Part shown: positions 1 to 11,307 of the stretch, in pieces
Layout of the letters: every line of letters starts with the position of its first letter
How positions within the stretch are numbered: position 1 is the first letter of the stretch
Source of the DNA: Coenobita brevimanus
Lineage: Eukaryota; Arthropoda; Malacostraca; Decapoda; Coenobitidae
Direction of reading: 5' to 3'
DNA: 64,000 nt
Assembly (NCBI GenBank): GCA_032717465.1
Contig: CM064697.1
Coordinates: forward strand, 6,919,033-6,983,032
The notes under the pieces: model-generated
What the model was told of the DNA's origin: nothing
What the model saw: the letters and a program-made list of their open reading frames with translations, nothing else
The model's database searches: none
Made by a program: the position numbers and the translations under genes

Positions 1-650
1 CGCTCAGTACACCCCTTCTCTCATCCTTCACACTCACTCCTCCTTTCTTTCTCTCTTTCCTTCCATTCTTCCTCCTTTTGTCCGTCCTTCAGTCCCCCCC
101 GTTCTCTCATCCCTCACATTTACTCCTTTCTTTCCTTCCTTCCTCCCTTCCTCCTCTTGCCCATACTTCAGAACTCACATCCTCCCATCCTGCACCTTAT
201 TTCCTTCCTTCTTTCTCAACTCTTTTTCTACCCATCCTTCAGTATTTCCAACGTCTCATCTCACATTTCTTCCTTCCTTCCTCTCGCTTTGTAACTAGTT
301 CTTCAGTACTCCCACTCTCTCATCCTTCTCACTTCTTCCTTCCATCCTCTCCTTGTTACTCATCTTTCACTACTTCCACCGTCTCGCCTCTCACACTTCC
401 TCTTCCCTTCCTTTTTTTTTTTTTTGGGGTACCCAACCTTTAGTACTCTTAAGCTCTCATCCCTCTCACTTCTTCTTTCTTTCCTTTCGTTCTTCCTCTC
501 TTTTTACCCATAAGTCAGTATACCCTCTCATCTCTTCCACTTCCTCCTTCCTCTTTTGGTTCTTTCTCATTCTCTAGTAAACCCTCCCTTTCCTCACAAC
601 CCTCTCTCCCTCCCTTCCTTCCCGCCTGAAGCGTCACTTCCCCGTCCCCA
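1..650. repeat. Polypyrimidine degenerate minisatellite
   Basis: The + strand is almost entirely C and T. A motif of the form CTTCAGTAC, then CTCTCATCCCTCAC, then CTTCCTTCC recurs near 88, 167, 237, 299, 366, 439 and 510, so the period is roughly 65-79 bp with heavy divergence. Open frames here (Ser/Leu/Pro-rich) simply translate the tract; no coding signal is seen. Confidence 0.7.
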
Positions 651-814
651 CATCCCTCCATTAGCCCGCTTCTCACACGGCCACTAACTCAAAAGATGAA
701 AAATACCAGGCAAAGCTCTAAGGCGTAAACAAAGTATTCCGCCTCCCACAAAACACACCGGGGCCGACGAGGATGATTTACAGGGGAGTGGTGGCCTCCT
801 CTCCACACCCTGTA

Positions 815-1375
815 AACACCGATTTTGGTTTACCAGTGCTTGTGTAAATCAGAGGGGTGTGTTTATTGGGGAGCCACTAGACTTATTTATATTTATGTCT
901 TAGCAGCTGCTTTACAAAGAGAACTAATTTATCATCACCCGAGAAGAGAATCTGCTGTTCACTACTTAACTTCCAGGTAATGATTTTGGTTTATGAATGC
1001 TTGTGTAAATCACCGAGGTTTTCTTATTTACAAACCATGAGACGTACACTTATTTCTTACCATCAGCCTAACAAAAGAGAACTGATTTATTATCACTTAA
1101 GACAGTGGTGTCGATTCTCACTGCCTAATTTTTGGTTTTGGAAACTTGTATAAATCAAGGAGGTTTGTTCTTGTTTTATGCCAGGATGATGGAACAAAAG
1201 GGTAAGCCAACTAAAGTTTTTCCCTCCAAGAAAAAAATAAATGAATGAGAGCCAAATGTGGGAGCTACGAGCTACATTATTTTTACCTCTTAACTGTTAC
1301 CTATCAAAAGGAATATATTTATTATAATCTGAGACAGGAAATTTTCTTCTCATTACTTAATATTATTTACTCCAG
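815..1375. repeat. Degenerate tandem repeat, ~150-160 bp unit
   Basis: Three related units are visible. Each carries a GATTTTGGTTT block (821, 982, about 1128) followed by CTTGTGTAAATCA or CTTGTATAAATCA. ACAAAGAGAACTAATTTAT (about 914) and its relative near 1072 follow at matching offsets. Spacing is about 161 and 147 bp. Divergence is high, so this is an old duplication rather than an active satellite. Confidence 0.6.
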
Positions 1376-1916
1376 CCCCTTCACTATGACGAAGGCTTTT
1401 CTATTTCAATCTTGTTACTGTTTGTCGATTCTTTTCTACTGTTGTTAATTCTCCAATAACTCTCGCACCACAATAGGTCTCCCTTTATGTATAACAAAAT
1501 ATTCAAGCAGTAAAAAGAATGTAATAATGCAAATTAACGTCATCGGATGGAAGGGACGAATACCTTATAACCTACAAGCTACCACTACCTTATAATTCGA
1601 AGCGGGAAGGTTGCAGTCTCCCCCACACTCCATACACTATATATATATATATTTTCCATTATCATCTGAATGCGATTCTTTGTTAAACCTTTCACGATGA
1701 TTTTTACCTTTACTTACACTTTCAAAATATGTACAAAGTCAATATTTACAGTAAGTACTGTATCACTAAACTTTGATCTTCCACTCTACTAACTGGGACC
1801 CATAGAGAAGCCACCTTTGTTGGCACTATGGAAAGAGAAAAGTCAGCAGAGAATAATAGGGATGGAAGGTAATTATGGAAAAGGCAGACTGGAAAAATGA
1901 AAGTCGCAAAATGATA

Positions 1917-1918
<2 letters not shown>
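1376..1918. other. Unassigned intergenic DNA
   Basis: AT-rich, mixed-complexity sequence with a short (TA)n at about 1640-1651. No gene, RNA or recognisable mobile element was seen. Confidence 0.5.

Positions 1919-1974
<56 letters not shown>
1919..1974. repeat. (AC)n microsatellite
   Basis: Uninterrupted AC dinucleotide run of about 28 units. Confidence 0.97.
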
Positions 1975-1976
<2 letters not shown>

Positions 1977-2100
1977 TCCATTATCTAGAATCTAAATCCG
2001 TGCCCACTGATCATATTTTCCCCCGCCAGGCACAAAGTCTTATCTGCCCTAATTCAGTCACTGGTTCTGAATCAAAACACATAACAGCACCAAGTCTATC

Positions 2101-2154
2101 ATTTCTCTACTTCGATTAAATTAAATGATTCTCCTTCGTTCCCTTTCACATCTT

Positions 2155-2206
<52 letters not shown>

Positions 2207-2630
2207 CGATGCTTCTTCCTTTCCTCATGTTTCCTATCTTTTTACTATATAATACTTCCTTCCCCTTTCTCTACTCGCTTTCTTTTTTCTTCCACATTCT
2301 TTTTCACACATTTCTTCAGCTTCGTCTACCTTCACATTTATTTCATACATTCATACAGTTTCTTCATACATTCTATTACCAATCATCCCTAACATTTTCC
2401 TTTCTTCAGTTTATCCTTCTCGTTTGCCTTTTCCTGTATATCTTAACTTGATCTGCTTGTATATTATCCACTTTCACTTTCCCTCATTTTCACCTCTCTT
2501 TCCTTTCAACCCCTTTATCCCTGTGCTTCATTTCCTTGTGCTCTCTTAATCCCCTTGCTCTCTCTTCCTACTATCTTCTCCTCTTCCGTCTCGCGCCTTC
2601 GTTTCACCTCCTTTCCTCTCCCCTCCCAGT

Positions 2631-2675
<45 letters not shown>

Positions 2676-3068
2676 AACCTCCGTGCTTCTCCTCCCCCCC
2701 CACCCTAATTCCTCCCTTTCTCTCCTGTCTCTACATTCCTATCTGCCCTAACTATGCCTCCGTGTCTCCCCACCTCAGTTCTTCCCACCTCCCCCTCCTT
2801 CTTCCCTGCCTCCTCCTCCATTCCTCCCTGTCTCTCACTCCTTCCTCTTTCCTTTATAACCCTTCCCTCCTCTCTCCCGGTCATCCTCTCCTTTTGTTCT
2901 CCCTGTCTCCTTCGCTCCATCCACTATGTCTCTTCTTCCTTCTCCCTTGTTGTTCCCCTCCCTCTGTCTCCTAACCCTTTCTTTCCTCCTTTCCTGTTTC
3001 TCCATTTCCCCTCCAAGTACATTCGCCCTTCTCCTAAGTCCCTCCTTTCTCTCCCCTCTGTCTGTCTC

Positions 3069-3155
<87 letters not shown>

Positions 3156-3310
3156 CCTCCCTGTCTTGCTCCCTTCTAACTCCCTCCTTCACTCCTCTCT
3201 GTCTCTCCCTCCTCCTCCCGTCTCTCCTCTTCTCTCTCTCTATCGCTTTTTCTCCCTCTTCTCTCCCTGTCTTTCCTCCCTCCCTCCCTCTCTCCTTACC
3301 TCCCGGAACA
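2101..3310. repeat. Polypyrimidine domain with CT and TCTG runs
   Basis: The + strand is CT-rich throughout, with pure (CT)n at 2158-2204 and 2634-2672, (TCTG)n at 3057-3094 and (CT)n at 3093-3152. Overlapping Ser/Leu-rich frames on both strands are low-complexity artefacts. Confidence 0.9.
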
Positions 3311-3387
3311 AGCAGCCTCCTGGGAATTGTTTGACTTTTTCTAGGAGAGGTGGGGAGGTAATTGACGGGTGGAGGGGGAGCTGCCAA

Positions 3388-3390
<3 letters not shown>

Positions 3391-3453
<63 letters not shown>

Positions 3454-3605
3454 GAATGAAGAGGAAAAAAATGAGAAAGAAAAGAGGAAAAAATGAAGAT
3501 GAAGAGAGGAAAGGAGGAGGATGAAATGGAGGAAAAACATGAGGAGGAAGTGAGGAAAGAATGACAGGGGAAAAGAATGAGGCTGAACACAAGCGAAAAA
3601 ATGTG

Positions 3606-3679
<74 letters not shown>

Positions 3680-4130
3680 CAAAATGAGAAAGACAGGGAA
3701 AAAGGAGAAGGCAGAGAAAGATGAAGAAGGAAAAGAAATAAAAACAAACACACGAGTGGAGACAAGGAGAGCAAGAGCAGGAGATGGTCTGAGATACAAA
3801 TAAAACATTCACAGATAAAAAAGAAGACAGAAAGACAGACATACAGAGATAGAAAGACAAAGACAAGAAGAAGGTGCATAGCGTAAAGAGGAGTAAAGTG
3901 GGAAGGCCTCAGACAAACAAAAGAGGAGGGAGACAATAAGAAAGGGGAGCGGCCGAAGGAAAAAGGAAGATAAAAGGAAAATATGAGGACAGGTACAAGG
4001 CTGCAGTGATATTAATTGGGCTGGAAGGACGGCGGAGAGGGAGGTACAGGTGTGACGGAAGAGGGAAAATGTATAAAATGGTCGATTCAGCAAAGAGTAG
4101 GATAACGTAGCAGGTATAGGTATATGAAAG
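3391..4130. repeat. Polypurine domain with GA runs
   Basis: After 3360 the + strand switches from pyrimidine to purine. (GA)n runs lie at 3391-3449 and 3609-3671, the latter ending in nine G residues. The rest is GA-rich unique-looking sequence fading into ordinary DNA by about 4130. The GA arms are complementary to the CT arms upstream. Confidence 0.9.
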
Positions 4131-4796
4131 TCTGAGAAATATGGAAAGAAATCGGAAGAAAGAATATACCATATTACACAAGTATCACTGTAATTGAAAA
4201 TTTTCAAAATAAGAAAAACGACTTTTGTAGCACGAAAAGGGTACGAAAGTGAGTTCCTTTAAGAAAGTTAATTTAACTTATATAACTTTCAACTAAAGAA
4301 TCTTGGTGGAATCTCCAATGTTGTCCTGTTGCCCAGAGCAGGGAGGGGAGACAGAGATTAAGGAGAGAAGCAGACCGGAAAAAAGACATATCCACTCAAA
4401 AACTTGGGATTTAACACCAGTTTTAGAAGAAAGATTAATTATATGAATCCATTCCCAGTTCAGGTGTTCAAAAAAGTCTCAGTAGGCTACAGATAGGCAA
4501 CCACGCAACCTGCCCCCTTTCTGAGGCGAGGCAAAGGTCGACATACAGAAATCACCCGGTCTCCTGGCCCTAAACAAAACCCTCTCGCCTGCTGCCAACC
4601 CCCCTTACCCAGTCCCCTGCTGAAGAAGTGGCCAGTCAGATCGCCTGCTGACACCAGCCCTCTCACTGGAGTTACATGTGTGTGTGTGTGTGTGTGAAAG
4701 TGAGAGAGAGGACCCTCCCTATTCCCTCTAAAACAATCACATTCTACTGAAAAAGTACAGCAAGAAGATAGGTCCTAACAAGTATCCAAATAATAG
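4131..4796. other. Unassigned intergenic DNA
   Basis: Mixed-composition sequence with a short (TG)n run followed by GA at about 4677-4708. No gene or known element was seen. Confidence 0.5.
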
Positions 4797-5506
4797 TCAA
4801 TGCCCTCTCGAAGCAGTAAAAAGCACCTTCCGCCTGTAGAGATCCCATGTCTCACGATGTGGAGGTCCTGAAGCGTCCCAAGTGCGTCCTACCATCTCTT
4901 GGAGGAGGAAATACAGATGGGTAAAGAAAAAAAAAGAACTGCCACAGTCACCAGCCACGCCCTCCAAGCTGCAGACCTCCACCAAAACAACCAGCGTTCC
5001 TCAAATCAGTCCTCAGAGCTCCACTGAGTCCTTCTACTGATCTGTCTACAGAACAAATTTTTGCTGTTACCGACCTGGGATGATTTGGACAGCCACCCAA
5101 AATATCAATGACAAGTTCAATTGAAAATACACTCGAGTAAGTACCCGGTAAGGAAATAATACTGGTGAGGAGTCCTGATAAGGGGCAGGGAACACCCGTA
5201 GCAGCACTGCCATGCGTCAGAAGATACGGGGACATTGATTTCTGCCACCTGCAAGTTACTTGGGCTGGATATACCCGTAACTACCCTATTGTGGCAGCAT
5301 CTGCAGCCTATTATGAAGGTGTCACCATAAGCAGAACTAGAGGCAAATACCTCTACTGGTGAGGCAGCAGTCGCTGAATGCTTCTTTCCTGAATACGGAG
5401 CTAGGTTGCAAATGCCACGCGAATACTCAGCTGTGGCAAGAGTTGCAGAGTGACTGTGTCTCGCCCCTAAGGCACTTACCACAAAGTGAGTCACAATTAC
5501 ACTCAT
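4797..5506 (-). other. High-complexity stretch with three overlapping minus frames
   Basis: Three minus-strand open frames of 62, 95 and 129 codons overlap here, and unlike most frames in the window they are not simple-sequence translations. I recognise no domain, there is no convincing splice or start context, and the frames overlap out of phase. It could be a decayed mobile element or ordinary noncoding DNA. Function unknown. Confidence 0.25.
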
Positions 5507-5579
5507 ACCTCATAGCCCTCATATACAGTGTTCTAGTTATAAGGCAGGTCCCTTACCACAAAGTATATTTATTTTCAAC

Positions 5580-6430
5580 GTACCCTTGTTCACGTATATT
5601 CACATCAAAGGGAAAAGAGAAAAGAATATGGAGAAGGAAAATAATACTATCACCTGCAAAGAACTGAAGGAGAAAATTAAAATGAAATAATATGTCAATG
5701 AAAATGGGACAGAAAAGGGATGTGAAAAAAAGAAAGCTGGACAAGGAGAGATCAAACTATACCCTAAGAGGCAATGAACGACCTGAGGTAAGAATATTAC
5801 AGTGAGGGGTCGGGGCATCAGGGATTACACGTGATTGATTCCTTGGCCTGGAAAGCTGAAGGGAAGGCGAGAAGAAGGAAGGGGGAAAACAGAAATAGAA
5901 GGGAAAGTGGAGGGGGAATGACCAGAAATAGGGAAACGAACTGGGAAAAGAGAAGATTAAAAAGTAGAAAAGGATGAGCATGAAGAGTTCGAAGTGCTTT
6001 AATGTGGAAACAAAGACGAAGGTCAGAAAGACACGAGGTGGACAAAAAGTAGAACGAGAAGAAAGTGATAATGGAAATCAACAAGGAGAAAGTAAGTGGA
6101 GGGAGAACGAGGAATTAAAAAAAAAAAAAAAGAAGGGGGGGGGGAAACTAAAGACGGCAGGGAGGAGCAGAAATTGACGAAAGAGAATGAAAGAACAGAG
6201 TACAAAGAAGAGGGAGTAAGAAGGTTGAAGACAATGGTGGAAAGATTACTGAAAGCGGTGCACGAGAGAAGAGAAATAAAAAAAGAGGAAGAGTGGAACA
6301 ATAACACAATGTGGAAGGGTGGAATAATATCAAGAGTGTGGAACACGAAAAAAATGTTAGAGTACGAGAAAAAAAGCAAAATGGATAGAAGGAACCATAT
6401 TGGAGTGCTGATGAGGGGAAAATACTACAA
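5580..6430. repeat. Polypurine tract
   Basis: GA-rich + strand with A12 at about 6118-6131 next to a short G run. Lys/Glu/Arg-rich plus frames and Ser/Phe/Leu-rich minus frames come from base composition. Confidence 0.75.
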
Positions 6431-6434
6431 AAAC

Positions 6435-7021
6435 CTGAAAGCGCACAGACAGCGCATACCTCCGCCAATGCCACTGACAATAAAAAGGATCCGGATCCGG
6501 ATCCGTGGATGTAGGATCCGGATCTGAATCCGCCCCAAAATTTAATTAATTCTTTCGTGGTTCATGGTCCACTTTTCCACAAGATGTCATTGAAATTCAT
6601 TCAGAACTTTTGGAGATATTGTACGGGAGACTCCAGATTCGCCTCCAAATTTAATAATTTCTTCCTTGGCCCATGGTTCACCCTAACACAAAATTTCATC
6701 AAAATCTGTTCATAACTTTCTAAGTAATCCTGGATCCGGATCCCTGGATATAGGATTCGAATCCGGATCCGGATCCACTCCAAAATTTAGTTAACTCTTT
6801 CTTGGTCCATGGCGCACCTTTCCACAAAATTTCACTGAAATTCACTGAGAACTTCTGAAAAGATATTGTACAGCCGGATCCGGATTCCGCCCAAAATTTG
6901 AACGTTTCTTTATTGACCCATGATCCATTCTTCCATGAAATTTCATTGAAATCCGTTAATAACTTTTAGTAATCCTGCTAACAGACAGACAAACATTCAG
7001 GCAAACCAACGCGGGGTAAAA
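6435..7021 (-). mobile_element. GGATCC-rich Helentron-like element, copy 1 (four modules)
   Basis: Read on the minus strand, this copy ends with GGCGGAGGTATGCGC, then a GCGC...GCGC hairpin-like stretch. On the + strand it begins CTGAAAGCGC, a variant of CTAGAATGC in copy 3, and continues CATACCTCCGCCAATGCC. The interior carries GGATCC clusters (6488-6527, 6730-6778, 6874-6890) and four module starts of AAAATTT type at about 6536, 6646, 6782 and 6892. Each module continues with CCATGGYYCAC, TTTCCACAAAATTTCA and a GAACTTTT block. The other end is incomplete: it stops after the AACAGACAGACAAAC and GGGGTAAAA blocks and lacks the terminal GGCGGAGGT. No coding capacity, so non-autonomous. Confidence 0.7.
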
Positions 7022-7242
7022 TAGAGGGGAAAATATCAGCAAGTGGACTGAAGACATATCAGAGTGAACAAAGGGAAATTATAGATAACTGTAAAAGATA
7101 AAAATGTCAGTGAGGAAGGATAATTATCAAAGTAGGGGGGAGGGAAATATCAGAAAATGGAAAGAGGGAAAATTACAAGAAAGTGTGAGGAAGAAAAGTA
7201 TCAGAAAGTTTAAGGAGAGAAAAACAAGAATGAAGATCGACG

Positions 7243-7282
<40 letters not shown>
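7022..7282. repeat. Purine-rich sequence ending in (GA)n
   Basis: GA-rich + strand with a pure GA run at 7245-7282. Confidence 0.85.
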
Positions 7283-7285
<3 letters not shown>

Positions 7286-7621
7286 GAATGAGTCAAGTAT
7301 GCTAATTCTTCCACGAAACTTTCATGAAGACGGCGAGGGTGATAAAAGCCATTAACATCACAGTGCCGACGCCAGTAGGAAACCACACGTAACTTTGGTA
7401 ATCGAATTATTTCCTTCAATATTCCCAACCGACAACCACAATCTACAGAAGACTAAAAAATCTGATACGATCGAGAGCAGATCAAAGCCTGTGTCCGTGG
7501 TGTGTTTGTGCTAACCTACTGGCATTTCGCATATGATGTACCATATTCGTGGCCTGGGTGTCATATACAATAATTTAGCGTATATGTGAATTTAAACCAA
7601 ACACAAGAATCACCTCCCATC

Positions 7622-7693
7622 TCCCGTGTAGTCTAGTGGCTAGGATACGCGGCTCTCACCCGCGAGGCCCGGGTTCGATTCCCGGCACGGGAA
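7622..7693 (+). tRNA. tRNA-Glu (anticodon CTC)
   Basis: A complete cloverleaf can be drawn. The acceptor stem TCCCGTG (7622-7628) pairs perfectly with CACGGGA (7686-7692), with discriminator A at 7693. The anticodon stem CGCGG (7648-7652) pairs with CCGCG (7660-7664) and encloses the loop CTCTCAC, giving anticodon CTC at 7655-7657, which reads GAG (Glu). The T stem CCGGG (7669-7673) pairs with CCCGG (7681-7685) around TTCGATT. There is no intron. The internal A box is TAGTCTAGTGG (7629-7639) and the B box GGTTCGATTCC (7672-7682). CCA is not encoded, as expected for a nuclear gene. The intact stems argue for a functional gene rather than a tRNA-derived SINE; no SINE body follows. Confidence 0.95.
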
Positions 7694-7697
7694 AACG

Positions 7698-7701
7698 TTT
7701 T
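7698..7701 (+). terminator. Pol III terminator of tRNA-Glu
   Basis: A TTTT run begins five bases after the mature 3' end, the usual position for RNA polymerase III termination. Confidence 0.75.
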
Positions 7702-7891
7702 ATTTCTGTTTAATACCTATCTTGGATCAGATGCTAGGTGAATAACTTCTTATTTACAGCTACGGGTTACTCATCGACCTCTTAACTCTGTCATCTCCTC
7801 TTCTCTCCCCCTCCCATCAGCTCCCCGACCCTTCGCACCCTCCCTCATCTTCACCTTTCCCGCATCTCCCTCTTTACACACAAGCATGCAC

Positions 7892-7933
7892 GCACACACA
7901 CACACACACGTACGTGTGTGTGTGTGTGTGTGT
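7892..7933. repeat. (CA)n-CGTACG-(TG)n palindrome
   Basis: A CA run runs into CGTACG and then a TG run, giving a nearly perfect inverted repeat of about 40 bp. Confidence 0.9.
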
Positions 7934-7986
7934 TTTCGGTATGTCCTTAATTTTCACTCTTCTATTTCAGTGTATAACAGTGATAA

Positions 7987-8489
7987 CTAGATAGCGCTCA
8001 GAGAACGCATACCTCTACCAATGCCATTGCCATTAAAAAGGATCCTGATCCGGATCCGTGGATATATATAGGCTCTGGATCCGGATTCGAATTCGCCCCC
8101 AGATTTAATCAATTCTGTAAAAGTCCATGGCCCATCTTTCCACAAAATATAACTATTGAGAAATATCGTACGGGATATTCCGGACCCGGATCCGTGGATA
8201 TAGGATCCGGGCTCCCAAATTTAACCAGTCCTTCCTTGCTCAAAGGCGCACCTTTCCACAACATTTCATGGAACTTTGAGAACTTTCCGAGATATTGTGC
8301 GGGATACTCCGGATCCGAATCCGGATCCAATCCAAAATTTAATCCATTATTCCATGGCTCATGGCCCACCAATCCACAAAATTTCACCAAAATCTGTTCA
8401 TAACATTTTGGGTAATCCTGCTAACAGACAGACAGACAGACAGACTGACAAACAAACGCGCGGTAAAACATAACCTCCTTGGCGGAGGT
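7987..8489 (-). mobile_element. GGATCC-rich Helentron-like element, copy 2 (complete, three modules)
   Basis: Both ends are present. Read on the minus strand it starts ACCTCCGCCAAGGAGG, passes a TGTCTGTCTGTTAGCAGG block, carries three modules (AAATTT-type starts on + at about 8099, 8216 and 8334; spacing about 117) and ends GAGGTATGCGTTCTC, hairpin, CTATCTAG. The hairpin GCGTTC-TCT-GAGCGC has six paired positions. Flanking bases are AA on both + strand sides (7985-7986, 8490-8491), i.e. TT in element orientation, and no longer target duplication is seen. Subterminal inverted motif, 3' hairpin, CTAG end and TT insertion match what I know of Helentron-associated elements. No open frame. Confidence 0.75.
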
Positions 8490-9020
8490 AACTACTCTCC
8501 TAGCCGCTATATCAGGCGGCCAGTGGAACTTGTGTCAAAACAATATTAATCCACAACTCGGCCACTCCTGGCCAGGCAGGATCATCGGTTATACCGTCCT
8601 CACGAGTTCACCTCCAATAATCGATAACCCCACAATATTGGCCTCCAATCCTGCTTTTTCATTCTCCAGCATCATCACCGGAGCTCCCGCCGGGAAGGTC
8701 TCCTGTTCAATCCACAGGGCTCTCACTCTTGATGTTGTCGCTCCTGTCTCTTAAACCAGCCCACTCACATAGCTATCATTATTTTCCCCTACACACCTCT
8801 TCTAAAAACGTTTCCTCACACCACTCTTAAAAACGTTTCCTTCCATATACTTATAAAAACTTAGCGATTTCCTGTCATCTGTCTAGCCTACGTGCAATTT
8901 GTGTTATTATTACTGAAACTCTTCCCTCTTGACCTTCATATATCTGCTAGCACTCCATACTGCATGAGGTATATTGACCTAACCCTCTGAGATCATACCT
9001 TACCATATCCCTTCCGATAA
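8490..9020. other. Unassigned DNA downstream of copy 2
   Basis: A mixed-complexity stretch (8500-8760) has an open plus frame of 91 codons with no recognisable domain. A short direct repeat of TAAAAACGTTTCC lies at about 8811-8842. No gene call is made. Confidence 0.4.
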
Positions 9021-9570
9021 TTTTGCCCTCTCATTCACTTACCACAATAGTTTCTTACACCCCTTTTCCTTCCTACTGTCGTCCTATCACTGTTACATTT
9101 CCAAGCTACCCTTTACCCTCTTACCTTGTCACCCTTCCTACCTTCCCTCTTCCCTTCCTCCGTCGTCTCTCACAACTCCCTTTCCTTTCCTTTCCTTTCC
9201 TTTCCTCTCCTCCGTTGTCTTTCACAACGTCCCTCCCCTTCCCTTCTGTCGTCTCTCATAACGTATCTCCCCTTTATTTCCTTCCTGCGTCGTCTCTCAC
9301 CACGTCCCTTCCCTTCATTCCCTTCCTCCGTCGTCTCACCACGTCCCTTTCCTTCCCCTCCTCCGTCGTCTCACCACGTCCCTTTCCTTCCCCTCCTCCG
9401 TCGTCTCTCACCATTCCCCTTCCCTTCCTTTCCCTTCCTCCGTCGTCTCTCACCACGTCCCTTCCCTTCCCTTCCGCCTGCCCCTGCCACAACTTCCAGC
9501 ACCCATTTCCTCACATCCTGCTTTTCTCCCGCCGTCGCCCGCCCTCCATCTTCCTAATAAAGCAGGACAA
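9020..9570. repeat. Pyrimidine-rich minisatellite with CCGTCGTCTC core
   Basis: CCTCCGTCGTCTCTCACCAC followed by GTCCCTTCC recurs many times between 9160 and 9470 at irregular intervals of about 35-60 bp, with (TTTCC)n at 9179-9207. Frames on both strands are artefacts. Confidence 0.8.
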
Positions 9571-9757
9571 GACTCGTTCTCTATTTCTTTCCCGCCTCGC
9601 TGACTCTCGCAGACAATAGCTCGCTAGAATTCGCACCGTCGGCACCCTCAAGAAATTGCTTTGACCTGGTGTGTCTTGAAAGTTGGCAGATTTTCATAAC
9701 ATTCTAATTAGACTTCCATTCCCAAGGAGAAAATAATGGGAGACGAGATCTCGCTTA

Positions 9758-9793
<36 letters not shown>

Positions 9794-10239
9794 ACTTTTA
9801 AAGGTATGAACAACCAGTAACGGGGGAGATTATGATAAATTTATATGTAACTGAATACTAATACCACAGCAATTACAGCAGACTAGAAGGTATAGGAATG
9901 TACATATTTATCATCCCATTAAAATGAATATAAAATGAAGGACAAATGACTGCCAACACGAATAACACGATTTTTCAACAACAAAATATTTAAACAGATT
10001 AAAAAAAAAAAAAAAAAAAAGCCGGAAGGACGGGCAAAAAACGTGTCTGCTATATTCACACTCCCCCTCCCAATTTCCCACTGTAAAAATTCCCAGTTTT
10101 CAGCACCCCTGACCGAGAGGGACCCTTCGTCTTTGACGTTTGTTGACTCAGCGGCAAAAGTTCCGTCCCACCACAAAAAGATCCAAAAAAGTTAGGTAGA
10201 GTTATCGCTGTTACAAAGGCAAAATTCATATGCAAACAG
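9571..10239. other. Unassigned DNA with short (CT)n and poly-A
   Basis: Contains (CT)n at about 9761-9789 and an A run at about 10000-10020. Nothing else recognised. Confidence 0.6.
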
Positions 10240-10460
10240 GGGCACCGTGGGGAGGCAGGGTGGGGACGGGAGGCAGAGTGGGGGAGGAGGCTGGCGACGG
10301 GTGGCAGGGTGGGGGACGAAGTTGGGGACGCGAGGCAGGGTGGGGGAGGAGGCTCGGGACGGGTAGCAGGGTGGGGGAGGAGGCTCGGGACGGGTAGCAG
10401 GGTGGGGGAGGAGGCTGGGGACGGGAGGCTGAGGGGGGGAGAGGAGGCTGGGGACTTTGA
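10240..10460. repeat. G-rich minisatellite, ~31 bp unit
   Basis: GAGGCTCGGGACGGGTAGCA followed by GGGTGGGGGAG recurs about seven times with small changes. The + strand is very G-rich and contains many runs of three or more G, so G-quadruplex formation is possible. Confidence 0.85.
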
Positions 10461-10988
10461 TCTCAGCCTCAGCGGGGTTGAACAGGCGACAAGTTTGCCA
10501 AATATACATATCTTGGCCGTCGCGAGCTGCCGATCCGAACCAAGGCTTTCTGCTCCTACCTCGAGCTGGCTTAAGGTTTGTTTTGGCCCCGGTAATGGCG
10601 TCTGACAGTCTTACTCTATTCATCTGGCGCCTCACGTGTAAACTTTCTCCTCTGCCGTCCCCTCACTGACACCAACAAACACCATGGACGATATAAATAA
10701 CATAAAAAGGGAATGTTTGGGTTTTATATGCTGAGTAAATTGCCTAGGAAGATGTGTTATGTATGCTAAGTGGCTTGGTAGATTTCGTAATACCTCCTCC
10801 TTCGCCATTTACCTTTCATTTTACACCCTAACCTTCTCATTCATGTTCTTTATATCGCTTTAATATCGACTTAGTTTGATTCAGTTATAGGAAAGAGGCT
10901 ACTGAAGTGTGATGCCCAGAATAAGTCGCTTGAAAAGAGGTATCACGAAATCTCCAACATCACGTACAATACCAGCCCTAAACAGACA

Positions 10989-11150
10989 GTGGTGGTGAGT
11001 AGGGTGGTGTGGTGGTGTGTAGGGTGGTGTGGTGGTGTATTGGGTAGTGTGGTGGTGTACTGGGTGGTGTCGTGGTGTGTTGGGTGGTGTACTGGGCGGT
11101 TTGGTGGTGTACTGGGTGGTGTGATGGTGTGTTGGGTGGTGTGGGGGCGG
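10989..11150. repeat. GTG-rich minisatellite
   Basis: GGGTGGTGTGGTGGTGTAYT and variants of about 18-27 bp are repeated about eight times. Confidence 0.85.
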
Positions 11151-11307
11151 GGAGCGAGAGGGACTATCGAAAAAACATAACATTACCCGCCCTCCTGGGA
11201 GTTTCTCGCCCAACCCTTTTAGCCTGAGAATGTCTTTTTCCGTTTATTCTTTCTACAGCCACAAGATCTTACTCCATTTAAAGAGAGGTTTCTCGAACTG
11301 GGGGTAA

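Noticed and set aside
3034..3936. 300-codon minus frame and its overlapping relatives
   Set aside because: Translates (CT)n/(GA)n and pyrimidine-rich sequence; composed of Ser-Leu and Arg-Glu runs in all frames, with no domain.
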